The notes beneath the pieces were generated by a model. The model saw only the letters and a program-made list of their open reading frames with translations. It made no database searches and was not told the origin of the DNA. Below are positions 9,159 to 18,909 of a stretch of 64,000 bases of DNA, piece by piece; position 1 is the stretch's first letter; each line of letters opens with the position of its first letter. The stretch is from G963665215 sp963665215 (GTDB lineage: Bacteria; Chloroflexota; Dehalococcoidia; Lucifugimonadales; CAUZJF01): positions 62,001 to 126,000 of the forward strand of contig CAXXWW010000003.1 of the NCBI GenBank assembly GCA_963665215.2, written 5' to 3'. The translations under genes and the position numbers were made by a program.

Positions 9159-10106
9159 TTATAGGCCATTCGTAAAGGACTCGAACATCGACGCAACTCC
9201 GGCTTCTTGGGCGTCTCCGTCGTGGACTACGATACGGAGGGCCATGTCGACCACTTCGCCGCGGCGGACGGTCCGGGCACGGTCCCGGAAGGGATTGACG
9301 TTGATCGTACCGTAGTCTGCGACGTTCCACGGGGGGTTGCCGGCGGACTGGTGGGGAAACACTGCTATCCCGACACGGTGGCCGCGGGCGGGCGGTCCGA
9401 AAGCGTCCACCCAGTCAGCACGTTGCCCCGATATGGCCTCACCGCCGCGTCTGCCCTCGGAGTCGATTACCGTGCCGCCGTCAACTACCCTCAGCCCGTC
9501 AGCCAGGCGTATGGTGAAGTAGGCGTGGCGCGTGGGCCCGATGCGCAGGTCCCACTCCGTGGCACGTAGTTCCGAGCGGACATCGATGACGTTGGCCACC
9601 TGATCAGGGTGGATGTCGAAGGTGCGGGTCTCCTCTGCAACAGTCCGCCCCTCGGGGGCGCCCCACTCCACGGGCCCTTGCCACCGCAACGGCTGAATTA
9701 TCCTGAGATGGTCGTCCGCAAGCTCGGCGCTATCGACAGGTCCGCCCACGATTCGCCCCGGCGCCCGCCCCTGGAATGTGTAGTTGAGGTAGAAGCTGTA
9801 GTTGGCCTCCTCCACCTTGTCGCTGGCGTAGGGCAAGTAGCAGTTGAAGTGGTCGGCGCCGATGGTCACCGACTGGTGGTGTGGGTGGTCGATCGGCGCC
9901 TCCTCGGTGACGGGAAAACCCGCTGGGGTAAACACGGGGTAGAGGTAGTTGCGGAAATCACCCTGGCTCAGCGCTGTGATGGCCCTGCCTCGCCAACCGA
10001 TCTTGATACGGCGGGCCCTCGCCGTGGCGCCCCTGGGCAGGGCTACCTGGTCGTCCTCGACTGAGAAATGTTGTAACGGTTTGACCATTAGGGGTCCCAG
10101 GGGCAA
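9159..10106 (-). CDS. PmoA-like (DUF6807) protein
   Basis: About 310 residues. The motif IDHPHHQSVTIGADHFN and the end region GIAVFPHQSAGNPPWNV are characteristic of the DUF6807/PmoA-like family, often found beside Gfo/Idh/MocA oxidoreductases in sugar catabolic loci, as here (the next gene starts 27 bp upstream). The biochemical role is not established; despite the name it is not a methane monooxygenase subunit. Two starts are possible, 10106 and 10088 (MVKPLQHF). Confidence 0.75.
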   Translation of the reverse strand: MPLGPLMVKPLQHFSVEDDQVALPRGATARARRIKIGWRGRAITALSQGDFRNYLYPVFTPAGFPVTEEAPIDHPHHQSVTIGADHFNCYLPYASDKVEEANYSFYLNYTFQGRAPGRIVGGPVDSAELADDHLRIIQPLRWQGPVEWGAPEGRTVAEETRTFDIHPDQVANVIDVRSELRATEWDLRIGPTRHAYFTIRLADGLRVVDGGTVIDSEGRRGGEAISGQRADWVDAFGPPARGHRVGIAVFPHQSAGNPPWNVADYGTINVNPFRDRARTVRRGEVVDMALRIVVHDGDAQEAGVASMFESFTNGL

Positions 10107-10132
10107 AGGCGCAGAGCTCTTCCCAGCCTACT

Positions 10133-11182
10133 CTAAACGTCCCCGAAGCTCTCGATGCTGGCCGGCAGCCTGGCGTCCGGCAGATAAAACTCGTCCCGGA
10201 TACTGACTGGCACCGGTTGGCCGGTACGCATCGACTCGACCGCCTTCTCGAAGATTAACGTCGGCACACACGCTTCCCATGCGTCCATGGGACTAGGGCC
10301 ACCCCTCAGGCAAAGCCGAGCGAACATGCTCATCTCCTCGTCGAAGCCGTTGTGGTAGCGGTTCTCCTCGATGCCGGGCTCGTCGGTCCCCTCGAATACC
10401 AGGTTGCCGAACCGAAGGGTCGCCGCGCTTATCGTACCGGCCTGGACTTCAGCGTAGAATTTGGGGACGATGCCGCCAGTCCCCAGGGTGCTGTATATGG
10501 ACGCACCGATACCGCCGTTCTCGAAGCGTATCGTGATTGTGCTGGTGTTGGTGGGGCGTCCGTCGAAGCCCATAGCGTACACTTCCACCGGCTGCGAGCG
10601 CATCACGTGCCATATCCAGTGCAGGTTGTACCCTGCCACATCGAGGATGCCGTTGCGACCGTAGGGGCCCAGGTCGTCGTCAGGGTCCCGGTGCCGCGGG
10701 GAACTCAGCCTGCAGGTGAACAGTATGAAGTACGGCCGGGTGACGACCTCCCGCAGCCGCTTGGTCACGGGCGAGTGCTTGAACCACCAGCCGCTCATGA
10801 GCTGCACGCCCGATTCGTGGACGGCCTTCTGCACGCGCCTGGCCTCCTCCAGTGTCATGGCCAGCGGCTTCTCCGAGAAGACGTGTTTGCCCGCCTCGCA
10901 CGCCCGTACCACTATCTCGGCATGCGTGTCGTGGCTCGCGCAGACCAGCACCGCGTCAATGCGGTCGTCGCTCAGGACGCGGTCCAGATCGGTCGTGAAA
11001 TACTCCGCCTCGCCCTGCTCCGCACGAGCGCGCGCCGCGTCCTCGACCACATCCATCGTTGCCACCAGATGCATCTCCGGCGTATTGAGGATGTTCGGCA
11101 GGTGGGAGCGGCTGATACCTCCGCAACCTACCAAGGCAACCTGGAGCTGCCCACCTGTTGAAGTCTCCCGATACGTGCTCAT
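10133..11182 (-). CDS. Gfo/Idh/MocA-family oxidoreductase
   Basis: 349 residues. The N-terminal Rossmann domain has VGCGGISRSHLPNI (dinucleotide loop) and the classical FSEKPLAMT with the catalytic-lysine EKP motif; the C-terminal alpha/beta domain holds YNLHWIWH, which may give the active-site His. Such enzymes oxidise or reduce sugars and cyclitols with NAD(P). It lies between the PmoA-like gene and a TIM-barrel isomerase on the same strand, probably one operon for an unidentified carbohydrate. Confidence 0.85.
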   Translation of the reverse strand: MSTYRETSTGGQLQVALVGCGGISRSHLPNILNTPEMHLVATMDVVEDAARARAEQGEAEYFTTDLDRVLSDDRIDAVLVCASHDTHAEIVVRACEAGKHVFSEKPLAMTLEEARRVQKAVHESGVQLMSGWWFKHSPVTKRLREVVTRPYFILFTCRLSSPRHRDPDDDLGPYGRNGILDVAGYNLHWIWHVMRSQPVEVYAMGFDGRPTNTSTITIRFENGGIGASIYSTLGTGGIVPKFYAEVQAGTISAATLRFGNLVFEGTDEPGIEENRYHNGFDEEMSMFARLCLRGGPSPMDAWEACVPTLIFEKAVESMRTGQPVPVSIRDEFYLPDARLPASIESFGDV

Positions 11183-11222
11183 TGGGCTGCGTGCGTCTCC
11201 TGTCCCGGGGACACTTTTTCTT

Positions 11223-12164
11223 TCACGTCTCCGCCTCGATGTCCTCGATCAGAGCCTTCAGATTGGCGTAGTTTATGCGCATCGCCTCGACGGGCGAACC
11301 GCTGGGCGGCCTAAAGTGAGTGGCCAGCGCAAGGACCACGTCAGAGCGGTGGTCACGCAGGCTGCGGAGCACCGTGGAGAAGTCGACGTCGCCCTCGCCC
11401 AGCGGTCGGTACTCGAAGTCGAGCTTCAGGCCGTCGGTCACGTGCAGGTCCTTGAGGTGCAGCGAATGCAGATAGGGCCGAACGTTGCCAAACCCCGCCG
11501 TGGCGGCGTCCAACTCGCCGCAGTTGAGGTTGTCGGCCGGTCCCCACATAACCTTGATTCTGTCGGAGCCCACGCGGTCGGCGAGCAGGCGGAAATTGCC
11601 GGTCGTGTTCGTGTAGTTCCAGGGCATCATGGATAGGACAACATCGACGTCGTAACGCTCCGCCTCCTCGGCAACCATAGAGAACGCACTGACGAGCTTC
11701 TCCATGTCGACACCGGCAATAATCCCACCACGTGTAGTCCAGCGCATAGGCCAGGTGGGCTTGCCCGCCGAGTACTCGCCGGGCCAGGCGAAGCTGTATG
11801 CATTTACCGCGCCCACTCCGAGAAGGGCGGCGATCTGCATAGACCGGACCAGGTCGGCGAACTCCCGGCGAAAGGCCGGGTGGTCCATCAAGGACTCCGC
11901 ATCCAGGTCCGTCAGGTGGATAAGCTTGAACGGTGAGGAGGCGGCGATGAGAAACAGCTTGAGCCCGTGCCGGGCCACGCGCTCGCCGAGCTTGTCGGCC
12001 TGGGCATCGCTCATATCGGCGATGGCCGGCTCCCCGTCCAGGCGGCTGAACCAGACGTACTCAGCGCCGATCTCCCTGGCAGTGGCCAGCGCCTCATCGA
12101 CCGGCAGGCGCAACTCGTTGAGGAACATCCCCAGTTTGAAGCGATGGCGGGCAAGAGTGCTCAT
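11223..12164 (-). CDS. Sugar-phosphate isomerase/epimerase-like TIM-barrel protein
   Basis: 313 residues of AP endonuclease family 2/xylose-isomerase-like TIM barrel. Likely metal ligands occur in VVLSMMPWNYTN, VMWGPADNLNCGE, LHSLHLKDLHV and the C-terminal segment after GEGDVDF. It starts the minus-strand group that continues with the Gfo/Idh/MocA gene 40 bp downstream. Family members isomerise or epimerise keto-sugars or inosose; the exact reaction is unknown. Confidence 0.8.
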   Translation of the reverse strand: MSTLARHRFKLGMFLNELRLPVDEALATAREIGAEYVWFSRLDGEPAIADMSDAQADKLGERVARHGLKLFLIAASSPFKLIHLTDLDAESLMDHPAFRREFADLVRSMQIAALLGVGAVNAYSFAWPGEYSAGKPTWPMRWTTRGGIIAGVDMEKLVSAFSMVAEEAERYDVDVVLSMMPWNYTNTTGNFRLLADRVGSDRIKVMWGPADNLNCGELDAATAGFGNVRPYLHSLHLKDLHVTDGLKLDFEYRPLGEGDVDFSTVLRSLRDHRSDVVLALATHFRPPSGSPVEAMRINYANLKALIEDIEAET

Positions 12165-12570
12165 ACGAACAAGCCCCTTCCACGGGCGTCATCCGTCGTA
12201 GTCTAGCATAGTCTCCGGCGCAGGTGAGAACGTTCCTCGCCAGGCGGGCAGGGCCTTTCGGTTGTCGATGTAAGAAGGTCCTTCGACAGGCTCCCCTCGA
12301 TACGTCCCGAGTCGTCCTGACTACTCGGGGCGAACGGATGTGGGGCCTCCGTTCTTGGTGAGCCCTTCGGCAGGCTCAGGACAGGCTTGTCGAACCGCAC
12401 CTGATCGGGGAAGAGCGCCGCAAACCGCATGGCCCTGCGAGGCGGGCGTCGGGCTTGACATGAGCGGCGGGAAGGCGGCAAGCTACTGGCTACCGGCGCC
12501 GGCCGGTGGGGTCGCTCGAGCTGGGCTGATATTGCGATTCCCGACTGTATCCTGACACCGGGAGGCTCCC
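12165..12570. repeat. Intergenic REP-like hairpin repeats
   Basis: Between the divergent isomerase and dehydrogenase genes lie inverted modules with the words CCTTCGACAGGCTC, GGCGAACGG, CCGTTCTTGGTGAGCC and GGCTCAGGACAGGCTTGTCG. The same words form the core of the MITE-like insertion at 51055-51211. No gene is seen. The promoter of the dehydrogenase must lie near the right end. Confidence 0.6.
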
Positions 12571-13641
12571 ATGAAAGCGATAGTCTATCACGGGAACAAG
12601 GACGTCCGGTTGGAAAGGATTGAGGAGCCTGTTCCAGGAAAGGGCGAGGTGAAGCTGCGCATAGACTACTGCGGCATCTGTGCCACGGACATCGAGGAGT
12701 ACCTGTTCGGGCCTCAGTTCATCTCTCACAGGGCGCCTCACCCGCTGACCGGCAAGATGTTGCCGCTGACAATCGGCCACGAGATGACCGGCACGGTCGT
12801 GGAGGCCGCCAGTAATGTAGAGGGTGTGCAATTGGGCGACCGTGTGGTGATCCACGGCATGCTTAGCTGCGGAGATTGCCGGTGGTGCAGGGAGCAGCAG
12901 ACGACGCAGTGCCCGTCGATGACCGCCGTCGGCTTTGCGATCGAGGGCGGCCTGGCGGAGTACATGACGTGGCCCGCGTCCCAGACGATCCGGCTGCCAG
13001 ACCAGGTGACCAGCAGGGCGGCCGCCCTGGTTGAGCCGGCTTCGGTGGCCTATCACGCCGTGCGCCGGTCCCGGCTGGCCCCTGGGGAGCGGGTGGCTGT
13101 GCTTGGTGCGGGCACCGTGGGCATGCTTGCCATACAGGCGGCGAAGGCCAGGGGGGCGCAGGTATTCGCAATCGATCGCCGAGAGATGAGTCTCGACCTG
13201 GCGCGCGAGCTGGGTGCAGACGCCACCATTCATGTTGAGGGTACAGATGTCGGCCAGGCCCTCAAGGACCTGACCGACGGCATCGGCACGGACGTGATCA
13301 TCGACGCGGCCGGGGGACCTAACACACCCGAGCTGGCCGTCGAGTGGGTGCGGACGGGGGGCAGGGCGGTGCTTGTGGCCATCTACACCGCAAAGCCGCA
13401 GTTCGACTTCAACAGCCTGGTGATGACCGAGACCGAGCTGATAGGCTCCGTGGGCTACCTGCGGGAGGACGTGGAGGCGGTGGTGGGGCTCATCGCCTCG
13501 GGCGCGATCAAGACGACGCCCCTGATATCTGACATCATTGGCCTGGACGACGTGGTAGACGTGGGCTACCCGCGGATGTTGGCGCCCACCAAGGATATCT
13601 TTCGCATCCTGGTGGCCCCCTCCAAGGGGTCCGCGGGTTAA
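12571..13641 (+). CDS. Zinc-dependent alcohol dehydrogenase
   Basis: 356 residues of the medium-chain dehydrogenase family. Catalytic zinc site: C37 in CGICATD, H70-E71 in IGHE. Structural zinc site: four cysteines C100, C103, C106 and C114. NAD-binding AVLGAGTVGMLAI follows at about 170. The set is complete, so the enzyme should be active, oxidising a polyol or secondary alcohol (threonine/2,3-butanediol/sorbitol dehydrogenase-like). ATG at 12571 is preceded by gggaggctccc. It may supply the keto substrate for the divergent operon. Confidence 0.9.
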   Translation: MKAIVYHGNKDVRLERIEEPVPGKGEVKLRIDYCGICATDIEEYLFGPQFISHRAPHPLTGKMLPLTIGHEMTGTVVEAASNVEGVQLGDRVVIHGMLSCGDCRWCREQQTTQCPSMTAVGFAIEGGLAEYMTWPASQTIRLPDQVTSRAAALVEPASVAYHAVRRSRLAPGERVAVLGAGTVGMLAIQAAKARGAQVFAIDRREMSLDLARELGADATIHVEGTDVGQALKDLTDGIGTDVIIDAAGGPNTPELAVEWVRTGGRAVLVAIYTAKPQFDFNSLVMTETELIGSVGYLREDVEAVVGLIASGAIKTTPLISDIIGLDDVVDVGYPRMLAPTKDIFRILVAPSKGSAG

Positions 13642-13986
13642 CAGGGCTCATGCTCGTATAGCGGGGATGTGATGGTGAGGGGAGGTATCTTCAAAAAGTG
13701 TGTAAACAGTCAGGCGGTGTACCCTCTCTCTGAACAACACGGGCTCGAGGCCCAAGAGAGGAGATAGACCGCCCATGAGGAAGGAAAGCACTGAGAGTAG
13801 GTCGGAGTCAAGGCCGGACTGGGAGCAGTTGGAGGATTGGGTGCGAAGCCAGGTCCAGAGGCTGATCCAGGAGTTGCTGGAGGAGGAGGTGACGGCGTTT
13901 CTGGGAAGGGCGAAGTCGGCGCTCAGATCCGACTCGGACTCAGATACCGGCTATCGGAACGGATACGGCAGAGCCCGGAGGCTTAG

Positions 13987-15705
13987 CCCGAATCCACCGA
14001 AGGAGGGCGTCGGGTTAGCGTCCTGAGGCGGCAAGAAGGTGCTCCTGTGCTTCTGGGATAATGGTTTTGTAGCAAAAAAACGGCCCTGGAAAAGGAGCAC
14101 CCAGTAGATGCTGCCACGCAACCACCCCGACCGGATCCAAATCACCTTCGACGACCGCCGCTTGGTGGCCAATGCCGGGCTGCTCCTTCCGGCCACCCTG
14201 GCGCGGCACCTCGGCCTGCCCGAACTCGTCCGGCAGCGCCTCGACCTGGGCGATGCCCCGGGGCGGGCGAACACGAGCGACAAGATGATGACGCTGGTGG
14301 CGTCTGCGCTGGCTGGGGGCGACTGCATTGACGACGCCGATGTGTTGCGCACCGGGGGGACGGCCTGCACCCTGGGCGGCACGGTCAAGGCGCCATCCAC
14401 CCTGGGCACCTTCCTGCGCAGCTTCCGGTGGGGCCACGTCCGTCAACTCGACCGGGTGAGCCGCGAGTTGCTGGCCCGGGCTTGGCAGGCCGGGGCGGGA
14501 CCCGGCGACGGGCCCCTGACCATTGACCTGGACTCCACCATCTGCGAGACCTACGGACTGGCCAAGGAGGGCGCCCGCCACCACGGCTATACCGGCAAGC
14601 GGGGCTACCACCCGCTGCTGGCCATCGCCGCCGGCACCGGAGACGTGCTGATGTCCCGGCTGCGCGAGGGCCGGGCCAACACCGCCCGCGGCGCCGCCCA
14701 CTTCCTGCGGGAGACGGTGGGACGGGTGCGCTACGCCGGGGCCAACGGACGACTCACGCTACGGGCCGACAGCGGGTTCTACACTCATGGCGTGGTATCC
14801 GTCTGCCGCAAGATGGATGTCCGCTTCTCCATCACCATCCGCCAGCACAAAAGCCTGCACAATCTCATCGAGGCGATACCCGAAGATGCCTGGACGCCGA
14901 TTCCTTACTGGATGGACGGCGCCGCCGATGTGGCCGAGACCACCTGCACCCCCTTCCAGGCCGAGGCGGACGCCGCGCCGGTACGGCTCATCGTCCGGCG
15001 GGTGAAGCCGACGCCCGGTTCCCAACTGGCCCTCTTCGCCAAATACAGCTATCATGGCTTCATCACCGACCGGGACGGGGAGTTGCTCGAACTGGAGGCT
15101 GACCATCGCCGCCACGCCGAGATCGAGAATGCCATACGCGACCTCAAGTACGGCGTCGGGCTGAACCATCTCCCCTCGGGCCGCTTCGCCGCCAACGGCG
15201 CCTGGCTGGCCGTCCAGACGATGGCCCACAACCTGGCCCGCTGGACGGCGCGGATCGGTCTGGGAGAGCGGATAGCCACCACCAAGACCCTCCGGCGGCG
15301 GTTCTTCTCCCTGGCCGGACGGCTCACCCGCTCGGCACGCCGGTTGACCCTGCATCTTCCGGATCGCTGGCCTTGGGCTGAGAAGTTCAGCCGCGCCTTG
15401 GCCCGGCTGCGAGCCATTCCACTCCCGGCCTGACGGCACCGTCGGCGACCGACCCACCCACCGGACAACCGAAGATCCCCGCAGACTCGTGCCAGCCCGG
15501 TCCGAGAGAGTTCCCTGCTGCGTATTCTCTCGCCATCCCGCGCATCGCAGCTCCCGCAGACGGCCATAGGGGCCCCTGTGCGGCGATGAAGACCGTCCGC
15601 CAACCTCCCTACCCCAAATGGAACCCAGGCTATTTCCCCTGTAGCTCCCTCACCCCCCTTCCGCTTTCCTCACGCCGTCCATCGGTGTCCTTCGGTGGAT
15701 TCGGG
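13987..15705 (+). mobile_element. IS1380-family insertion sequence, copy 2
   Basis: 1719 bp with the same CCCGAATCCACCGAAGGA inverted repeats as copy 1, inserted in IS256 copy A. Flanks are CTTAG on the left and CTTAC on the right; uninterrupted IS256 copies read CTTAC, so one base of the 5-bp duplication has changed. Confidence 0.95.
14108..15433 (+). CDS. IS1380-family transposase
   Basis: 441 residues, intact, with the same catalytic segments as the copy at 6447 (LDSTICETYG, RADSGFYTH, IENAIRDLKYG). It has TVKAPST at the position where copy 1 has TLKAPST. Confidence 0.95.
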   Translation: MLPRNHPDRIQITFDDRRLVANAGLLLPATLARHLGLPELVRQRLDLGDAPGRANTSDKMMTLVASALAGGDCIDDADVLRTGGTACTLGGTVKAPSTLGTFLRSFRWGHVRQLDRVSRELLARAWQAGAGPGDGPLTIDLDSTICETYGLAKEGARHHGYTGKRGYHPLLAIAAGTGDVLMSRLREGRANTARGAAHFLRETVGRVRYAGANGRLTLRADSGFYTHGVVSVCRKMDVRFSITIRQHKSLHNLIEAIPEDAWTPIPYWMDGAADVAETTCTPFQAEADAAPVRLIVRRVKPTPGSQLALFAKYSYHGFITDRDGELLELEADHRRHAEIENAIRDLKYGVGLNHLPSGRFAANGAWLAVQTMAHNLARWTARIGLGERIATTKTLRRRFFSLAGRLTRSARRLTLHLPDRWPWAEKFSRALARLRAIPLPA

Positions 15706-16993
15706 CTTACGCTGAGTTCGGGAACGATACAGCTGAGGCGGCCGCGAGTCCGCGATACCGAGGAGCAGTTCGAGAGCCGGCTGCTGCCGCTGTTCGTCAA
15801 CAGGACCAGGAAGGTTGCTGAGTTGATCCCCGAGCTGTACCTGCACGGTCTATCCGAAGGCGACTTCGATCTGGCTTTGCGGGGGCTGCTGGGAGAGGAC
15901 GCACCGGTATCGGCGAGCACGGTGGCCCGGTTGAAGGATAAGTGGAACGATGAGCTTGCCCAATGGCGCAGCCGGCCCCTCGATGACCTGGAAGTGGTCT
16001 ACATGTGGGTGGATGGAGTCTACGTCAAGGCTGGTCTTGAGAAGGAGAAGGCGGCGGTACTGGTGGTGATGGCGGCCCTGAGCGACGGGAGCAAGGTGGT
16101 GGTGAGCGCTGTTCCCGGATACAGGGAGTCCACAGAGAACTGGTCCGAGGTGCTCAGGGACATCAAGCGCCGGGGCTTGAGCTGCCCGAGGCTGGTGGTT
16201 GGAGACGGACACCTGGGCATCTGGGGAGCTCTGCGCAACGTCTATCCGCAGGCGGCAGAGCAACGCTGCTGGAACCACAAGATCGTAAACGTGCTCGCCA
16301 AGCTTCCAAAGCGACAACAGGACCAGGCCAAGCTCATGCTGCGTACTATCCCCTACGCGCCGACTCGGACAGAGGCTGAGCGGCTCAGGACGGTGTTCAC
16401 CAGGTGGTGCGGCGACCATTCCTACGAGGCGGCCTCAGAGGCCTTGGAGCGGGACTGGGACCGCATGGTCACCTTCTATGACTTCCCAAAGGAGCACTGG
16501 GGGCACCTTCGCACGACGAACCCGGTAGAATCACCCTTCGCGGCCCTCAGGCTTCGGACCGATGCCGCTAAGCGCTACAAGAGGGTCGATCGGGCGATAG
16601 CGGTGATCTGGAAAATGTTGATGGTCGCCGAACAGCGCTTCAGGCGTCTGAAGGCCCCTGAGTTGATCGAAGACGTCTATCTCGGTGCACAGTATGCGGA
16701 TGGAATCGCCATTGAATCAACGGCTGAGAAGCTCGCCGCCTGATGTCGTTTACACACCTATTGACGTAACGTCCGCCACAGTGTAGGGACTGGCACGGGG
16801 ATACACAGGTTTCGAATGGACCAACGTGGAGTAGTAGTGCACCCAACTTCCGGTGGTACACACGTCTTGACGGAGTAGCATACCTGTGCTAGCTTGAGGC
16901 CAATGTGAGGGGAATAGCAGAGATCACATCGCACCGAGACGATTTCGTTACAAAACCGCCGTAAAGCGCACTCTTTCCTGACAGGGCCGTGCC

Positions 16994-18235
16994 ATGGACG
17001 GTAGGCAGCTTCCCCCGTACGCAGTGTTCGACGACTTTCGCTACAGCCAGCGTATTGCCGTGGTTGTGCGGTGGTTCCTGCTGGCCAGCTTCCTGTTCCT
17101 GTACAACTACCGGCCAGACTTCGAGTCAAGCTACCACACCATAAACGGTCTGGCGATAACGCTGGTCGTGCTTAACGGATACGTTCACTGGCGTATCCGG
17201 CAGGGGCGGCCTATCACCTGGCCGTACGTGTTCGCCCTCAGCGCGACGGACCTCGCGGTCATCACCGCGAGCATTTTCATCACAAGCGCCTTTCGCAATA
17301 CATTTTTCCCCCTGTACTACCCGGCCCTTCTGGGAATGTCTCTGGTCGCCACGTCGCGGCGGCTCAGCTTTGGCGCGGTCACCCTTGTGGCCGGCGTCTA
17401 TGCAGCGATAAGCCTCACCCAAGGGGAAGTTGTTGACATTGGGATCAAGGAAGAGAGGATCCTGATAATCCGAATCGCCGCGATGTACGTGGTAGTTGCT
17501 GCGGGCCAGTTGATTACCAGAATCGAGAGAGATAGGCGACATGAGGCCGTAGACGCCGAGAGGGCGCTGGCGGAGAAGAACCTGGAGCTTCAAAGAGAGG
17601 CCCAGGAGGCGGAGCTGGCCGCTCAGGCGGAGCGGGGCCGCATCGCGCGGGAGATCCACGACGGCATCGCCCAGTCCATCTACGCGCTGAGCCTCAACCT
17701 GGAGACGTGCGTCGAGCTCGCGGAGCGGGTGCGCGGCCCCGTGCACGAGCAGCTCCAGAAGCTTGTGCCCCTGGCCAAGAAGACGCTGCTGGAAACCCGC
17801 CACTATATCTACGACCTGAAGCCCCTGCTCGCCGGCGAGAGTGACCTCACGGCGATGGCCGAGAACCAGGTCAAGGAGTTCGAGATGGTCGCGGGGGTGC
17901 CCGCCCGTCTCTCGACCGAAGGGCAGCCGTACGAGGTGCCGGTGGCGGTGGCGACGGGCTTTTACCGCATATTGCAGGAGGCCCTGGCCAACGTCCTGAA
18001 GCACGCCCGCGCATCCGAGGTCAGCGTGGCCCTGACCTATGAGGCCGGCCAGGTGCGGCTCTCGGTGCAGGACGACGGCGTGGGTTTCCAGATCGACGGC
18101 GTGCGGCCCGGACTCGGCCTGGAGAACATGCGCGAGCGTGCCCAGGAGCTCCGCGGCAGCTTCGAGATCTCCGGCGGGCCCGGGGACGGCACCGGAATCA
18201 GCGTAACCTTGCCGACACAAGGGGGTGCGGGTTGA
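16994..18235 (+). CDS. Membrane sensor histidine kinase (NarL/LiaS type)
   Basis: 413 residues. About six hydrophobic segments fill residues 20-190 (for example VVVRWFLLASFLFLYNY and IAAMYVVVAAGQLI), so the sensor is in the membrane with little extracytoplasmic sequence. A coiled coil leads to a HisKA_3 dimerisation box REIHDGIAQSIYAL with the phospho-acceptor H222. The ATPase domain has the N box EALANVLKHARA, DDGVGF and GLGLENM. Its stop overlaps the start of the regulator by four bases (TTGA), so the two are translated together. The signal is unknown. Confidence 0.9.
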   Translation: MDGRQLPPYAVFDDFRYSQRIAVVVRWFLLASFLFLYNYRPDFESSYHTINGLAITLVVLNGYVHWRIRQGRPITWPYVFALSATDLAVITASIFITSAFRNTFFPLYYPALLGMSLVATSRRLSFGAVTLVAGVYAAISLTQGEVVDIGIKEERILIIRIAAMYVVVAAGQLITRIERDRRHEAVDAERALAEKNLELQREAQEAELAAQAERGRIAREIHDGIAQSIYALSLNLETCVELAERVRGPVHEQLQKLVPLAKKTLLETRHYIYDLKPLLAGESDLTAMAENQVKEFEMVAGVPARLSTEGQPYEVPVAVATGFYRILQEALANVLKHARASEVSVALTYEAGQVRLSVQDDGVGFQIDGVRPGLGLENMRERAQELRGSFEISGGPGDGTGISVTLPTQGGAG

Positions 18236-18909
18236 AGCGCGTCAAGGTGATGATTGTAGACGACCACGAGGTGGTGCGCCTGGGTATCAGGACGGCCCTG
18301 GAGCTCGAGGAAGACATGGAGGTAGTGGGCGACTTCGGCGACGCCCAGGTCGCTCTGCAGGAGGCAGAGATCAGCCGGCCCGACGTGGTTCTGATGGACG
18401 TCCGCATGCCCGGGATGGACGGTATCCAGGCCTGTCGGAGGCTCAGGGACAGCCTGCCGGAGACCAAGGTCGTGATGCTCACATCCTACAGCGACGAGCA
18501 GGCGGTCTTCGCCTCCATCATGGCTGGGGCGGCCGGCTACCTGCTCAAGAACACCAGGCGTGCCGAGCTGTTGAGCGCAGTGCGATCGGCCGCCCGGGGA
18601 GAGTCGCTCCTGGACCCGGCGGTCGCCAAGAGTGTGCTGGCCCGGCTGAGAGAGCTCACCGCCAAGGAGCAGGACCGAGAGGTCACCCTGCTCTCGCAGC
18701 GGGAGACGGAGGTGGTGGCCCTGGTTGCCCGTGGCCTCACCAACAGGGAGATCGCAGCAAAGCTCATCATCAGCGAGAACACCGCTCGCAACCACGTGAG
18801 CCGCATCCTGGATAAGCTGGGCCTGACGCGACGCAGCGAGGCCGCCACATTCGCGGCACAGCACGGGCTTGTGGACGGCGACGGGGCCAGGACACATTCG
18901 ACCGAGTAG
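18232..18909 (+). CDS. NarL/FixJ-family response regulator
   Basis: 225 residues starting at TTG 18232, which overlaps the kinase stop. Receiver domain: DD at 10-11, phospho-acceptor D56 in LMDVRMPGMDG, T/S switch in MLTSYSD, K in YLLKN. The C-terminal LuxR-type helix-turn-helix reads LSQRETEVVALVARGLTNRE with the recognition helix in NTARNHVSRIL. It is the cognate partner of the upstream kinase and a DNA-binding transcription regulator. Targets are not visible. Confidence 0.9.
   Translation: MKRVKVMIVDDHEVVRLGIRTALELEEDMEVVGDFGDAQVALQEAEISRPDVVLMDVRMPGMDGIQACRRLRDSLPETKVVMLTSYSDEQAVFASIMAGAAGYLLKNTRRAELLSAVRSAARGESLLDPAVAKSVLARLRELTAKEQDREVTLLSQRETEVVALVARGLTNREIAAKLIISENTARNHVSRILDKLGLTRRSEAATFAAQHGLVDGDGARTHSTE

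Larger units (their letters stand above)
13775..16743 (+). pseudogene. IS256-type transposase interrupted by IS1380
   Basis: The first 70 codons (13775-13985) end at YGRARRL; the protein resumes at 15706 with TLSSGTIQLRRPRVRDTEEQ and runs to 16743, ending EKLAA instead of EKVAA. The rest matches the 414-residue Mutator-type transposases of copies B-D. Split by the IS1380 it cannot make a full protein. Confidence 0.9.
13682..16773 (+). mobile_element. IS256-type (Mutator) element A, split by IS1380
   Basis: Ends are GAGGTATCTTCAAAAAGTG on the left and, inward, GACGTTACGTCAATAGGTG on the right (last three bases GTC where other copies have CTC). Subtracting the internal IS1380 and its 5-bp duplication leaves 1368 bp, the length of copies B, C and D. 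The left 8-bp flank GGTGAGGG is the reverse complement of the left flank of copy B (CCCTCACC at 21182-21189). There is no direct duplication at its own right end. Confidence 0.9.
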
